Source of the DNA: Kalmusia sp. IMI 367209
Taxonomy: Eukaryota; Ascomycota; Dothideomycetes; Pleosporales; Didymosphaeriaceae
Assembly: GCA_027946365.1 (NCBI GenBank)
Contig: JAPEUQ010000021.1
Location: forward strand, 434,001 to 498,000
Direction of reading: 5' to 3'
Length of the DNA: 64,000 bases
Part shown: positions 21,316 through 31,900 of the stretch, in pieces
How the letters are laid out: each line of letters opens with the position of its first letter
How positions within the stretch are numbered: position 1 is the stretch's first letter
Position numbers and translations under genes: made by a program
Notes under the pieces: model-generated
The model's input: the letters and a program-made list of their open reading frames with translations, nothing else
What the model was told of the DNA's origin: nothing
Databases searched by the model: none

Positions 21316-22685
21316 TCACTTGTAAGTTATATACTGTGACAGTTTTCAATTATTCAGAGTCTGCACTGATATTGCTCCTATAGTATGTTCATTCTCTCCT
21401 TGGAAAGCATAGTCTGAAGGAATGCAGACGACGGAGTTGAATTACAACATATTGTTTGGCGCGAGGATAGTTCAAGGATTGGCCTTCTTGCACCTATCAG
21501 GGCGTTTCACAGAATGACCCCAGCTTCGAGGCGTACGAGGCATATCTAGGCTTTGCCGCTGATACCTGGCTCTGTTCGTCGAGACAAAGCCTTTCTGCGC
21601 TGATCTCTCCTCTGACTGTGCTTGGTACAGCGCCAGAATATGAAGGGCGAGTAAAGTCCTCGTGCTTAATAAGCAAGAAACATTGCGATCGGCTTGTTTG
21701 TTTGCCATCGAGAATATAATTGATAAAAAAACCAGTCAAATATTCGCATGTGAATCAATGAACTGGGTCAGCCTGTCAAATGGGTCTCATCATCGTGATG
21801 CACTTGTACATTTTTACGCCTAGTACATCGGGAGCGACAGAGTGCCCATGCTTTGCCACTAGCTTGAACGTGTGGCTGTTCTGTGCCCCCTGGAAAGGCT
21901 ATATCGCTGCATAGGTAGCCAACGAGATTCTATAGAGAGTTTCATAGAAAACCGGGCAACATATCCTGGACACATGATGGGTGGTGCTAGACCAGCACAC
22001 GACAGGTAATCTATGACAGAGCACATGTCAAATGAAGAATAGGCATAAGCCGCCCGCAATGGCGCTACGCGACATGGTACATGATCATGCAAGGAGATCA
22101 TGTCCTGCGGCGGTTGTGTTGTCTATTGTACGATGTAGTGAAGCATCATTTCCGTCTGCCAGAACGTGTGCGGATATTTTCTCGTCGGTCCTCGTTGATA
22201 GGGCTTGTTTACTCATAGCAGCGGCTTCATCTTCACCACGGCAACGGCCTTCGAATCTGCTACCACACGCTGCAGTAGGGTGAAGGCGATTTTCTGCAAG
22301 TTAGTTCCTACGTCCAATTCTACTCTACTTCCACGCTTGATCTATGCCTTTTGTCTGCCTTAGAATGCGGCACCTCATCCATCTGCTCTTTGGGTATAGG
22401 ACTCACTTCAACTTACCCTATCCAGCACAATTCGAAGAATGTCAATAAGATGATTCAGTCTACAAGGTTCACAAAACGTACAATTCACCATGCCGTCTGG
22501 CAAGAGACGAGATGAAGTCGTACGGCTTTTAACGGACTTAGTGTGCCAAGCCAAACGATAAGATAGCGCGAGATGCGTCACTTCTATACCAATGTCTTGC
22601 CCCTCCAGCGAGGCCCAGATTCAACCGCACCAGTTGCTCGTACCATTGATCTTGCGCGCGGGGAAACTTGGCAGTCTCAGATAAC
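21316..22685. other. Intergenic, no supported gene
   Basis: This 1.37 kb stretch lies between two plus-strand genes. Frames of 60-83 codons on both strands lack motifs and family-like composition. The last part should hold the promoter of the F-box-like gene. No repeat was noted. Confidence 0.45.
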
Positions 22686-24048
22686 ATGGATATTTATGCT
22701 GAAGAACCGCACTTTGCAACTTACTTACCCGATGAATTATTACTCCAAGTGCTAGATTTCTTGCCGAGGACTGAAGAGAGTCAGAAGACACTGGCGAGCT
22801 TTGTACGAGTGTCAAGGTATGTAGTGGTTTGACCTTCTTATGGCAGAAGAATAGTGTTCTTGCTATGTGCATGTTATATAACACATCCGACTAAGAAATC
22901 ATAGACAATGGTATAGTGTTGGCATCTCGGCGCTCTACGCAGAACCCTTCCTAGTCGGCCACGCCTACACCCTCTTCGTCCGCACCATTTGCCCCTCAGT
23001 TATCCCTCGCATCAAGCGCTCCGAACTCGCCGGTCTCGTCAAAGCCCTCGACCTCTCGCGCATTGTCCACCAAGGCGCAAAGTCCACCACCGCGCGCCTC
23101 CTCGGCCGCACGAAAGCTTCGCTCGAACTTTTCGTGGCTCCACAAGCCTCCTTCGCGATAAACTGTTGGGCGAGTCTATCAAAATGCACAAAGCTCAAAG
23201 TACTAGACTTAGGCCTCGTCAGCGAAGCAATCAGCTACCAGAGTCTCAACCAGACCTTGCGACAGTTGGGAGAACTAGAGCAACTCTACATGCCGCGATG
23301 CAGCACCGAGTTCGGCCCCGGCACCTCCCAAATGAGCATGCGGCTCCACTGGCCGCCACACCTGCAGCATCTCTCCATGTCCGGCTCCGTACATGGCAAG
23401 TTCCTCGCCGAAATGCTGCGCCAGCCCGAGACTTTCCCTTCCTCGCTGTACAGCGTGAGTCTGTTGCACTGCCCCGGGCTCGACCAACAAGGCATCAAGC
23501 TGCTGCTTGCAAATCTCAAGGAGACGGTGACGGTGCTGGAACTGCGCGATTTGCCGGCTGTGAAGCAGGGCCGGTTTAATGGGGTGCTGGGGTGGCTGCC
23601 GCGGCTTACGCATTTGAGTATCGCGATTGATTATATTGATGAGGATTTTGGGAGAAGGCCGGATGGGTTCATGGCACAGACGCATTGGCGGCTTGCCAAA
23701 CCTTTGACGTATCTCTCTCTTGTGACGTCTGGCCAGCAGGACATCGATCCGCGGCGAGCCTTTACAATGGTGGACATGTGGGACTTGATTGATACGCGGT
23801 ATCTTGGGCGCTTGCGCAGATTGTTTGTGGCACAGAGCACGGGATGGGAGCGCATTGATGACGGCGTCATGTGGGAGACTCTGAGTGTCATGTTGTGTGA
23901 TGAATTGGATAGGGAGAATTGGGTGGAGAGGAGGTGGCATTATGAGGGGTTGAGGGCGGCGCCGAAGGGTATGACGTATGAGGAGTGGAGGGAGACGGAG
24001 ACGGGGTGGAGGATGAGACCTTGGGCCCAGATTATCGAGGGGACGTAA
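22686..24048 (+). CDS. F-box / leucine-rich-repeat-like protein
   Basis: 424 residues, two exons: 22686-22816 and 22905-24048 (88-nt intron, GTATGT donor, CATAG acceptor). The N-terminus carries an F-box-like segment, FATYLPDELLLQVLDFLPRT then LASFVRVSRQWYSVGISALY, the usual start of SCF substrate adaptors. The rest has irregular leucine-rich repeats (LKVLDLGLVSE; LEQLYMPRCS; LQHLSMSGSVHG; LYSVSLLHCPGL; VTVLELRDLPAV; LTHLSIAIDYID; LTYLSLVTSG). Hence a ubiquitin-ligase adaptor binding Skp1 is the likely role; its substrate is unknown. The ATG at 22686 is the first Met in the exon and begins just before the F-box. Confidence 0.8.
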
Positions 24049-24497
24049 GTGTAGGATGTATTGATGTCTTGTGTGTCTAGCTAGGTACTGTGGAAGGAGT
24101 CGGAGCGGTGAGGGTAACGAAGGTTGGTAGGGACGACTTCTGGTTGCTGTTCAAGATACCATGGCTGGGAGAGCCTCGTGTAAGTAGACTTGCACAATGT
24201 TAATGTTGATATTGATGTCATGCCTAAATCTACCAAAAAAGGACATCATACAATCCATGTATTGAGAAAGGAAAATAGCACAAAGACTGACCGCTCATGA
24301 ATTTCCGTCTATCTACGCCAGCTTTGCTCTCCACCATCCATCCAATATCCCTTCTGTACCAGTCGTGCGAAGCTAGACCACTAGTACCGATCCATATCTA
24401 TCATACTATCGAACCCAGAATGCCATCATTATACTCATTTCCTTTACCCATCATCTGCAAATCTACGCACTCCCATTCGCCGCCTTCCCCCCCGCTA
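24049..24497. other. Intergenic between convergent 3' ends
   Basis: These 449 bp separate the stop codons of the F-box-like gene (plus) and SSZ1 (minus). A frame running from here into SSZ1 antisense is a shadow. Nothing else was seen. Confidence 0.45.
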
Positions 24498-26338
24498 TTA
24501 TCCCCTCACACCACCCTTACCACCGACCTCCCTATAAATAGCATTCACGCCAAGATCCGTTCCGATGTTGATCTGCACCTCGACCTTCCCGCCCTTCTTG
24601 ATGCCCCTGATCGCTGCCTCGCTGAGCACATTGCTCACCTTCCACGTCTTCTCGCGCAGCTCTTCTTCTTCGTCGCTCTCATCGTCGTCGTCGCTGTCAT
24701 CATCGTCATCGTCCTCAGCCTTCTCCTTCTTAGGTTTAGGCTCCGGCTTGGTGATCTTGATGTGGCGCAGGCCCTCGGCGAGCTTGATGAGCACATCACC
24801 GCCTTCGCGGGGTGTCGAGATGATGGCTGTTCTCCGCACGGGAAGCGGCGTCTCGGCGTCAACGATGGCGTGGAAGATGCCTGAGGTCTCGTCACCCGAG
24901 ATGCACAGGACACCGACGGCGTGGGAGAGGTGCGGGGTTACGGTCACCATGGGGTGGGTGCTCTGTTCGATGTCTTCGAGCTCGAATTCCTGGATCAGAC
25001 TAGCCTGAATGGCGGCACCCCGGACGGGAAGCTCGGAGGGGTTGATGGCGGTAGGGGACGTTGAGGGTGCGAGAACAGTCGTAGTCTCTGGGAAGGCCGC
25101 AGAGATGGCGGAAGCGATCTTAGGCGTGTGGGCGTTTCCACCGGCAAGGATGACCTCGGTCACGTCGAGGGGGTCGAGCTGGGCTTTCTCAACGGCGTGG
25201 AGCACGAGCCTCGAGAAGGCGGAGAAGAGCTTGTTGCCGAGCAGGTCGTACCGGGTGCGGTTGATAGTGGCTGTGTAGTCGATGCCGCCTACTAAGCTCT
25301 CGACCGAGAAGTTGGCGCTTGTGCCTATTGACAGAGCCTTCTTGACAGCCTCGCTTTCAAGCTTGAGCTTTGCTAGGCCACGTGCATCTTCTCTGGGGTC
25401 GCCGGCAGACTTGTGCTTCTTGAGGAACTCCTTGGCGAAGTAGTCGATCAGAACCTGGTCGAGCTTCAGACCAGTGACTTCATAGTCGTGAAGCGTAGCG
25501 AGAATGGTATAGATGCCGCCTCGCGATCCAACGACAGCCACATCGGATCGAGTGCCACCAAGATCTGCCACAACGATGATCTTATCAGCCAATTTTGCAT
25601 CAGGACGAGCGTCGTATGCCAACACAGCTGCGACAGGCTCGCTGATGAACTGGAGCACTTCAATGCCCGCCTCTTTCGCAGCCTTGTTCAGCGCCGACTT
25701 CTGCGCGTCCGAGAAATTGGTGGGAACGGTGATAACAGCGGCGTTGACTTCCTTTCCGAGATAGTAAGTGGCCGAGTTTCGTAATCTCTTCAAGTGTCGC
25801 GTTGTGATGTCGCTGACGGTGACCTCATTCTCCTTCTCCTCCTCAGTGTCCCTGATCTTGAAGGCGATGGTGGATTCGTGTTGTACGGGGTGCGCGGACT
25901 CGTGGCAGGGAGTAGCATCTATCGACTTGAATCTGCGCTTTGTTAGAGAGCTGCGACGGCATGGGTGCAGGGTAGACGCACTCTTGGCCCAAGAAGTCTC
26001 GGAAGTATGCGACGGTGTTCTTCGCATTGCGCACGAACTGTGACTTGGCCTGTCCTCCGTGCAATTCTTCTCCTTCTACGTATGAGAGGATCGAAGGGAT
26101 CTGGCGGTCTAGTCGTGTATATCAGTCTAGCTCCGTCTACAAGTCTTTTAAAAAGCTGCCTTACCTCCGTCCTCGTTGGCAATAACCTCCGCTTTGCCTT
26201 CCTAAAAACTGTCAGTCAGCTGCTCGCACGGTCTGCTCGACGCAAACTTACACCAGTGGTGAATGCGATGGAGCTGTAAGAATTCCCAAAGGATATTCCG
26301 ATTGCGACCCGCTGGGCGGGGTCGTTCTCTGCACTCAT
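24498..26338 (-). CDS. ssz1: Ssz1-type Hsp70, ribosome-associated complex subunit
   Basis: An atypical cytosolic Hsp70 that with zuotin forms the ribosome-associated complex, stimulating Ssb chaperones on nascent chains (family knowledge). 561 residues, four exons: 26252-26338, 26165-26201, 25982-26108 and 24498-25932, with introns of 50, 56 and 49 nt. The start MSAENDPAQRVAIGISFGNS includes the phosphate-1 loop; the rest of the ATPase domain has IVVADLGGTRSDVAVVGSRG and EVILAGGNAHTPKI. ATPase-domain wording (GNSYSSIAF; FKSIDAT) matches Ssz1 rather than Ssa/Ssb. The peptide-binding region is short, as in Ssz1. It carries a long Asp/Glu/Ser run (about residues 492-515, KAEDDDDDDSDDDDESDEEE) before the final ELREKTWKVSNVL block. 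It shares a 245-bp divergent promoter with RRP40. Confidence 0.93.
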
Positions 26339-26583
26339 AGCGGCTCGATACTGTAATGATACCTAACAAACGAATGCGATCTCGTTGTATCAAGCAGGCG
26401 CTGCAGAAAAGTGGAAGACAGTGCGGTTTCTTAGGCTTGTGATTCTGGCTCGCCAGAAAATGTTAGAAAATTGATTCGGTCCCGCCGCTAGAAAACGTCG
26501 CGATCTCTTGGCGCCAAGAATGTACCTCACGTTCTACAGCGCGATTGTCTTGTTGCTCTCAATTACCAACATCCTTTCTGAAT
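26339..26583. promoter_or_regulatory. Short divergent promoter SSZ1 / RRP40
   Basis: Only 245 bp separate two start codons facing away from each other. The region contains GC-rich palindrome-like TTGGCGCCAAGAA near 26508-26520 and no obvious TATA box. The arrangement would allow co-expression of a ribosome-linked chaperone and an RNA-exosome subunit (inference). Confidence 0.5.
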
Positions 26584-27420
26584 ATGGCTGTTGATACCAT
26601 GGTCGTCCTTCCGGGCGATGAGCTGCCCCAGGAGGCTTTGCCAACACCCACAGGCAAGAAGAAGACGCTCACGCTCGGTCCTGGCCTGCGACATATCCCA
26701 CCGAAGACGGTCGCAACCACAATTGCAGGAGCTCTCGTCACCGACAACAAAAAGAATGCAGCTTGGATAGAGTCAAATAGCGGAAGAGTAAGTTTCTAAG
26801 TTCACTATTACATTACTCCACCTTCTCATACCCCAACGTTCAATACCCAACCCACACCCCGCAATTGCACCGCAAGTATACTGACTCTCAAGAAGTACCT
26901 CCCCACACCCGGCGACCTCGTGATAGCCACCGTCAACACCTCCACCGCTGAATCCTTCAACTGCCTCCTCACCCCACAAACACCCTACGCAACCCTCCCC
27001 CACCTCGCCTTCGAAGGCGCTACTAAAAAAACGCGTCCCCAGCTCGCCCCTCACTCCCTCGTCTATGCCCGCGTCACTAGCGCAACTAGGGACTTCGCCC
27101 CCGAACTCACCTGCGTTGATCCATCTACGGGGAAGAGCGAGGGCTTGGGCCCAATCAAAGGCGGCATGGTGTTCAAGATCAGCCTGAGTATGGCGAGACG
27201 CTTGCTTGCAGGCCGAAAGGGCGGGGTCACGCTTCTAGAGGTGCTGGGTGAGAAGGTGGGATTCGAGGTTACGGTTGGGAGGAACGGCCTGCTCCACGTT
27301 GATGGGGGAAGTTTGAAGGCGACTCTGGTGATTGGGAGGGCGGTACAGGAGGTGGATGAGGGGGCGCTGGGAGAGAAGGCGCAGAAGAAGGTGGCTGAAA
27401 GAGTGTTGAAGAGCATATGA
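26584..27420 (+). CDS. rrp40: RNA exosome cap subunit Rrp40
   Basis: An S1/KH-domain cap protein of the nuclear and cytoplasmic RNA exosome, which guides RNA to the catalytic subunits. Two exons: 26584-26787 and about 26893/26896-27420, with an intron of about 105 nt (GTAAGT donor). The acceptor is AAGAAG, so one extra Lys may or may not be present after GR. The N-terminal domain has VVLPGDELP and LGPGLRHI, followed by the S1 domain with YLPTPGDLVIATV and LAPHSLVYARV. The KH domain has the diagnostic LLEVLGEKVGFEVTVGRNGLLHVD with the GxNG motif. About 245 residues, the normal size. Confidence 0.92.
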
Positions 27421-27904
27421 GAGAGATCTGGAGACTGCATTTACGGCTCGAAGATCCTATTAAAACGGCAATTGTACTATGGACGAACTCCACTGAGGCA
27501 TGATCACTAGGGTGCGAGGACTGAGGCTTACTGGTAAAGATCCGTCTGGACAGTGTATTCACGGAACGGCATGTCGCTCCTCTCGGGTTTAGGAGCGTTA
27601 TACAATCGCCCGGCACAAAGAACAATGCCAGGCAGGACAACGTGTTATGCATCAAAATCGATCATCACGTCCCCAGGAAAATCAAATGAGAGGGAACGCG
27701 GGAGGACAAGGATTTCGCCATTGACCAGAGGAATGTGTGTAGTTGCACTCAGTATGATGCAAATAGGTATATCAATCTGGAGGTAGAAGCATTAGTGTAT
27801 TACCTGTCTTCCGTATGTGAAAGCTTGCTCGAGAAGAGAGATCAAGGCAAGGAAACACCTAGCGGCCAAATGGTCACACGAGATCAGATCATTTAGTTGA
27901 ATCA
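27421..27904. other. Intergenic, RRP40 3' side
   Basis: About 480 bp between RRP40 and the aspartyl-tRNA synthetase relic. Short open frames only; nothing supported. Confidence 0.45.
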
Positions 27905-28640
27905 TAATCTAGGGGCGAGCTTTACTATAATTTTTGATCGTCGACTATCGTGACGTATACGTCTGCTATCCATGTGAGTAGTCTCGTTGAGCTCTTTGAA
28001 GATGAAGAGCAAGAGGTCTTCGAGTACGCCCATGACTTCGTGATAGTGCTCCTGGAACTCCATTTCTAGATCTAGGCCTGTGAACTCTGTCAGGTGGCGT
28101 GCGGTATTCGAGTTCTCCACACGGAAGACAGGACCGATTTCCATGACGCGCTGGAGCCTTGAGGCGATGAGCATTTGCTTGTAGAACTGGGGAGATTGCG
28201 CGAGGTCGGGCGGTCGGACTACTTCACTTCGAAGACGTTGGCGCCGCCTTCGGACGCTGCGCCCAACATCTTGGGGGTCTGAATCGGGATGCAGCCCTTC
28301 TGTGAAAGAAACTCTTGGAAGATGGCGCAGACGCCAGATTTTATGACGTAGATGGCGTGGTTTATCTTCGCACGGAGATCGATGGTGCGGTTGTTGAGTC
28401 GAGTGTTCAAGCTGACGAGTGGTCGAGCATCGCCCTCTGCGGGTTTCTCTTCCTCTTCGCCCAGGCCCTCGCCAGGAAGTGGGCGTTCTGCGTCTTCGAC
28501 TTTGAGTGGTAGTGGGACCTCCGCCTTAGCATCGACGAACAGCTTCTGGATATGGATTTCGAAGTCCCTGATCGACGCGCTCTTGATCGGCTCCTTGACC
28601 CTCTTCACAAGACCCGTAGCCTGCTTTATCGTTCTACATG
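27905..28640 (-). pseudogene. Broken fragment of a cytosolic aspartyl-tRNA synthetase gene
   Basis: Two adjacent minus-strand frames clearly derive from a eukaryotic-type AspRS. The first (to 28219) has [40 protein letters not shown] and the motif-1 region [20 protein letters not shown], then hits a TAG (28219-28221). The second, shifted frame continues [35 protein letters not shown] (motif 2 FRxE) and [20 protein letters not shown]. It then degenerates after [11 protein letters not shown] into a stop near 27905. The N-terminal OB-fold and the last third with motif 3 are missing. No intron can remove the TAG. It is therefore a truncated, frameshifted relic, not the working enzyme. Sequence quality elsewhere in the fragment is still good, so decay is fairly recent or partly constrained (inference). 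Confidence 0.85.
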
Positions 28641-28916
28641 ATGGGGTAGCTGTATCCTCATGTCATAGGATGCACTTTAGGAACAGGGTAATCTCGAGAG
28701 TACATACATCTGGGAGGGAGTTGGCACACAAAACTGCATGCAAACAAGCCATTAGAATCACTTGAATTATCCCCATATTTCGGGTTTGCAATGCTATACA
28801 CTCTTGCCGAAGCAGCTGCAGCATCATGAAATACCTAATCGCGCCCATTCCATGTGAAGGCTTGTTCAAGCTCTTCCCTTCACCTATCGATACGCCAATA
28901 TGCCCAGCCTAATTCG
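28641..28916. other. Intergenic between AspRS relic and KOG1
   Basis: About 275 bp, no recognisable continuation of the AspRS N-terminal region and no other gene. Confidence 0.4.
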
Positions 28917-31900
28917 CTATGCCGATAAACCACAAACCTTTAGGAAATGAAGAGAAAATAACAAGGCTAAAGCCCAGGATTCCCCATGAAACCCATATCT
29001 GGCATGAACGTACCCCGTACTCGTCATGTCAGCGTCGGACTCCTCATTCAGTCCCTTCTTCTGTACGGTGTGCCTTATCCATGACGCGCCACCGTTCATA
29101 GATTCTACCACAAATTCGGGTTAGAATGAAGATGATAAAAGAATTACATGAGGTTCAAGTTGGTCAAGTATTACCATCCCAAACTTTAACGACCTTTGCC
29201 GCATTTGAGTGATGCTGCTTCGCCACATTGCACGTATGTACGCTGACGAAATTACTATGGCTTGCGCTCGCGGCGATCATCAAACGATGCGGGTGGAAGG
29301 CCGTTGCTGTGACTGGCTGGCTGCGATCCCTCAGGAATCCGGAGTACGGCTCCCACTGGCTCACAGGCTTCCCATTGTTGATATTGAAGATTTTGACCTG
29401 GTGTCGTTGCGTGCCGACGGCAAATACAGGTGCATGTTCATGCACACTCAGCGTCTTGAGATTATCGCTTGTCGCCTGGATCGTCTTGACGCTCTTATCC
29501 ATGCGGATGTCCCAGAGCTTGACTTCGCCGTCGCGACAGCCGGAGATGAGCTCGCGCTGGCCGCCACGTTGCAAATGCACGTTCGTGATCCATTGCTTAT
29601 GCTCTTTCCAGACCTTGACCATGGCCGTGGCGGGTTTCTGACGTTGGTCGTACACGCGAACGGCGCCGTCGCCAAAGCCTGCGATGAACACATTGCCTTC
29701 GACCTGATCTGAAGTGAGCGAGGTGATACAGGAGCCGGAGCGCGCAGGGATGTCCTGTTCCAGTGTTAGCTAAACATTAACTTGAGAACTGTACTATACT
29801 GACGCTTGTACAGATCTCGGTACCAGCGTTCCACACGCGAATCACTTTTCACATCGCCGGCTACCAAGATCGAACCCCTACCCTGCTGCCAGTCGAAAAC
29901 AAGACCAGCGTTCCTATTGCTAGGCACTAGATCAGTCAAGGCACGGAAGGCCGTGACGAGCTCTGTCTTGCCCCGTGCATCGTAGTTTCGGAAAATCTTG
30001 ATGACACCATCTGAAGAGCCCGTCATGAGCAGGGCCTGATCATCTTCGTTGATGAAACGCGCCTCGGTGATCCTGGAATCCGTAGGGTTGCCGTTCGAAA
30101 AGCAATTGATTCTCCGTGTCGGCCCCCCCGAGTACTCAATCACGTTGATTGTGTCTCGATTGTCAGTCACTACCATGTGCTCTTCAAACTGGTGGAAGCA
30201 AATCTTCATTGGCTGACTGAGATTGTCAAAAAGAGCGTGCTGATGACTCCACTGGTTGGTGACAGCCACCTCCTTTAATGGCTGGGTCTCTGCAATGATC
30301 TTATCATTGCGGTTCCGCCTCCAGAGTCGCCCATTATAGTCTGTGCTGCCGGGTTCGTCAGCCTCAGTGGGCTTCATCTGTGGCTCCCGGAAATATTCTA
30401 CCGACCAGTCGAATATTCTACTCTTCAAAGGAAGTTGAGGATGCGACCCGAGACTTCGAGGCAGGAAGCCCCTCGATTTGGGTTGTTCTTCGACGCTGTA
30501 TCGCTCTGGAGTATGAGGACGAGATTCGGCTTCGTCCATTTTTGTGCGACTAGGACTTTTCTGGGGAGAGGTCGAGGAGTCATGGCCAGTCCATATCGTT
30601 TTTAGCGAGGCTGCAACGCTCCCAGTTCTCCGAAGCCCCCCAAGAAGAGAAAGATAGCTCGCTTCTTTGGAAGGCGTTGGCGGTTGAGAGAGCTGTTGTA
30701 CGGGCTTTTCTTCGTATGCACGCCGTTGCGTTCGGTTCACGGGACTTCGTCGAACAAGCTCATCGAACAGTGGCCCGGCAAGCTTAGCTAACGGAGATTG
30801 AAGGAGCGCAATGAGGATGTAGTCGACAACGGCACTCGCATCCCTAGCTACCTCGGGATGGGGGTCAACTGCCATGACCATAACCTCTCGCCAGATTGCC
30901 GCATATATGGTGTTCTGCGAACACGAGGTCGAAAGAGGTGGGGCGGCTGATGCGGACGGTCGACCCTTCATATAGAGGCTATCGCCATTCTTGTCCTCTG
31001 TAGAATTATCCTTGCTGGCTTCTTCTGAGAGCTGCTCAAAAGCAGCAACCAGAAATTTGGTCTTGTACCGTATCACGAAGGTGGAGAAGAATATCAGCAA
31101 TTCTCTCCGAACCATACTGCATCCGTCCGTGGTCATCACAAGAATCATGGATGCAATCGACTCCTCAATTGTAGCAACCTGTGGTGTTACGTCTCGAATT
31201 CCCAAGAATGCAGTGAGGGCGTGCAGCATTGCAGCTCGAACCTCTGACACAGGGTCAAAGACGAGCTCGCACAGGCGCTCGTGCGCCATGCACCTGATGC
31301 CGACCCACTTAGCCTCTTCATAGTTAACCCAAAGTTTGCTTAAACATAAGCAAGACCATTGCCGTAGAAGGGGGTTCTGTAGATCCTTGAGGTGATCCAG
31401 ACAGCTTTCCACTAGTTCTGGGCTTAGCGATGCCCGCTGACCCTGGTTATAGTCTTTGCAGAACATTGCAATGATGAAGGCACACATTGCTCGATGTTCG
31501 CTAGCGTTTTGGATAGGGATACCCGAATTTGGGTTGAATATGTTGATGAAGTACTGATATCCATTATCTTTGAGAAGATCTGTCTGACACGATTGGTCGA
31601 CCGCCAGAATACGTGCCCATATGAAGACCATGACAGGTTTGAGTTCGTTGGCTTGCGATTGCAGAAGTTTGAGCACGTATGGGAATATTCCGATGCTAAG
31701 CGCTAGATTCACAGCCCAAGGTCCGTGGTCCAAAAAACTAGAGAGGAGTATGAGGGCTCGTAATCGATGGACTTGGCTGAGTAGCACTTGCAGGACGATG
31801 GGGAGCTGCTCAGGAATCTTTTGCTCGACAGCGCCCTGTTGAAGATAGACCTCGAACGCGGTGAGTTGCTCCGAAAAGAATTCAGAGTGCTTGTAAGAAT

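Noticed and set aside
24297..25008. Plus-strand Ser- and Leu-rich frames
   Set aside because: Antisense shadows of the SSZ1 acidic run and 3' end; the minus strand encodes a clear Hsp70.
27905..28640. Intact aspartyl-tRNA synthetase gene with introns
   Set aside because: The TAG and frame change fall inside a conserved block with no room for an intron, and the N-terminal OB-fold and motif 3 are absent.
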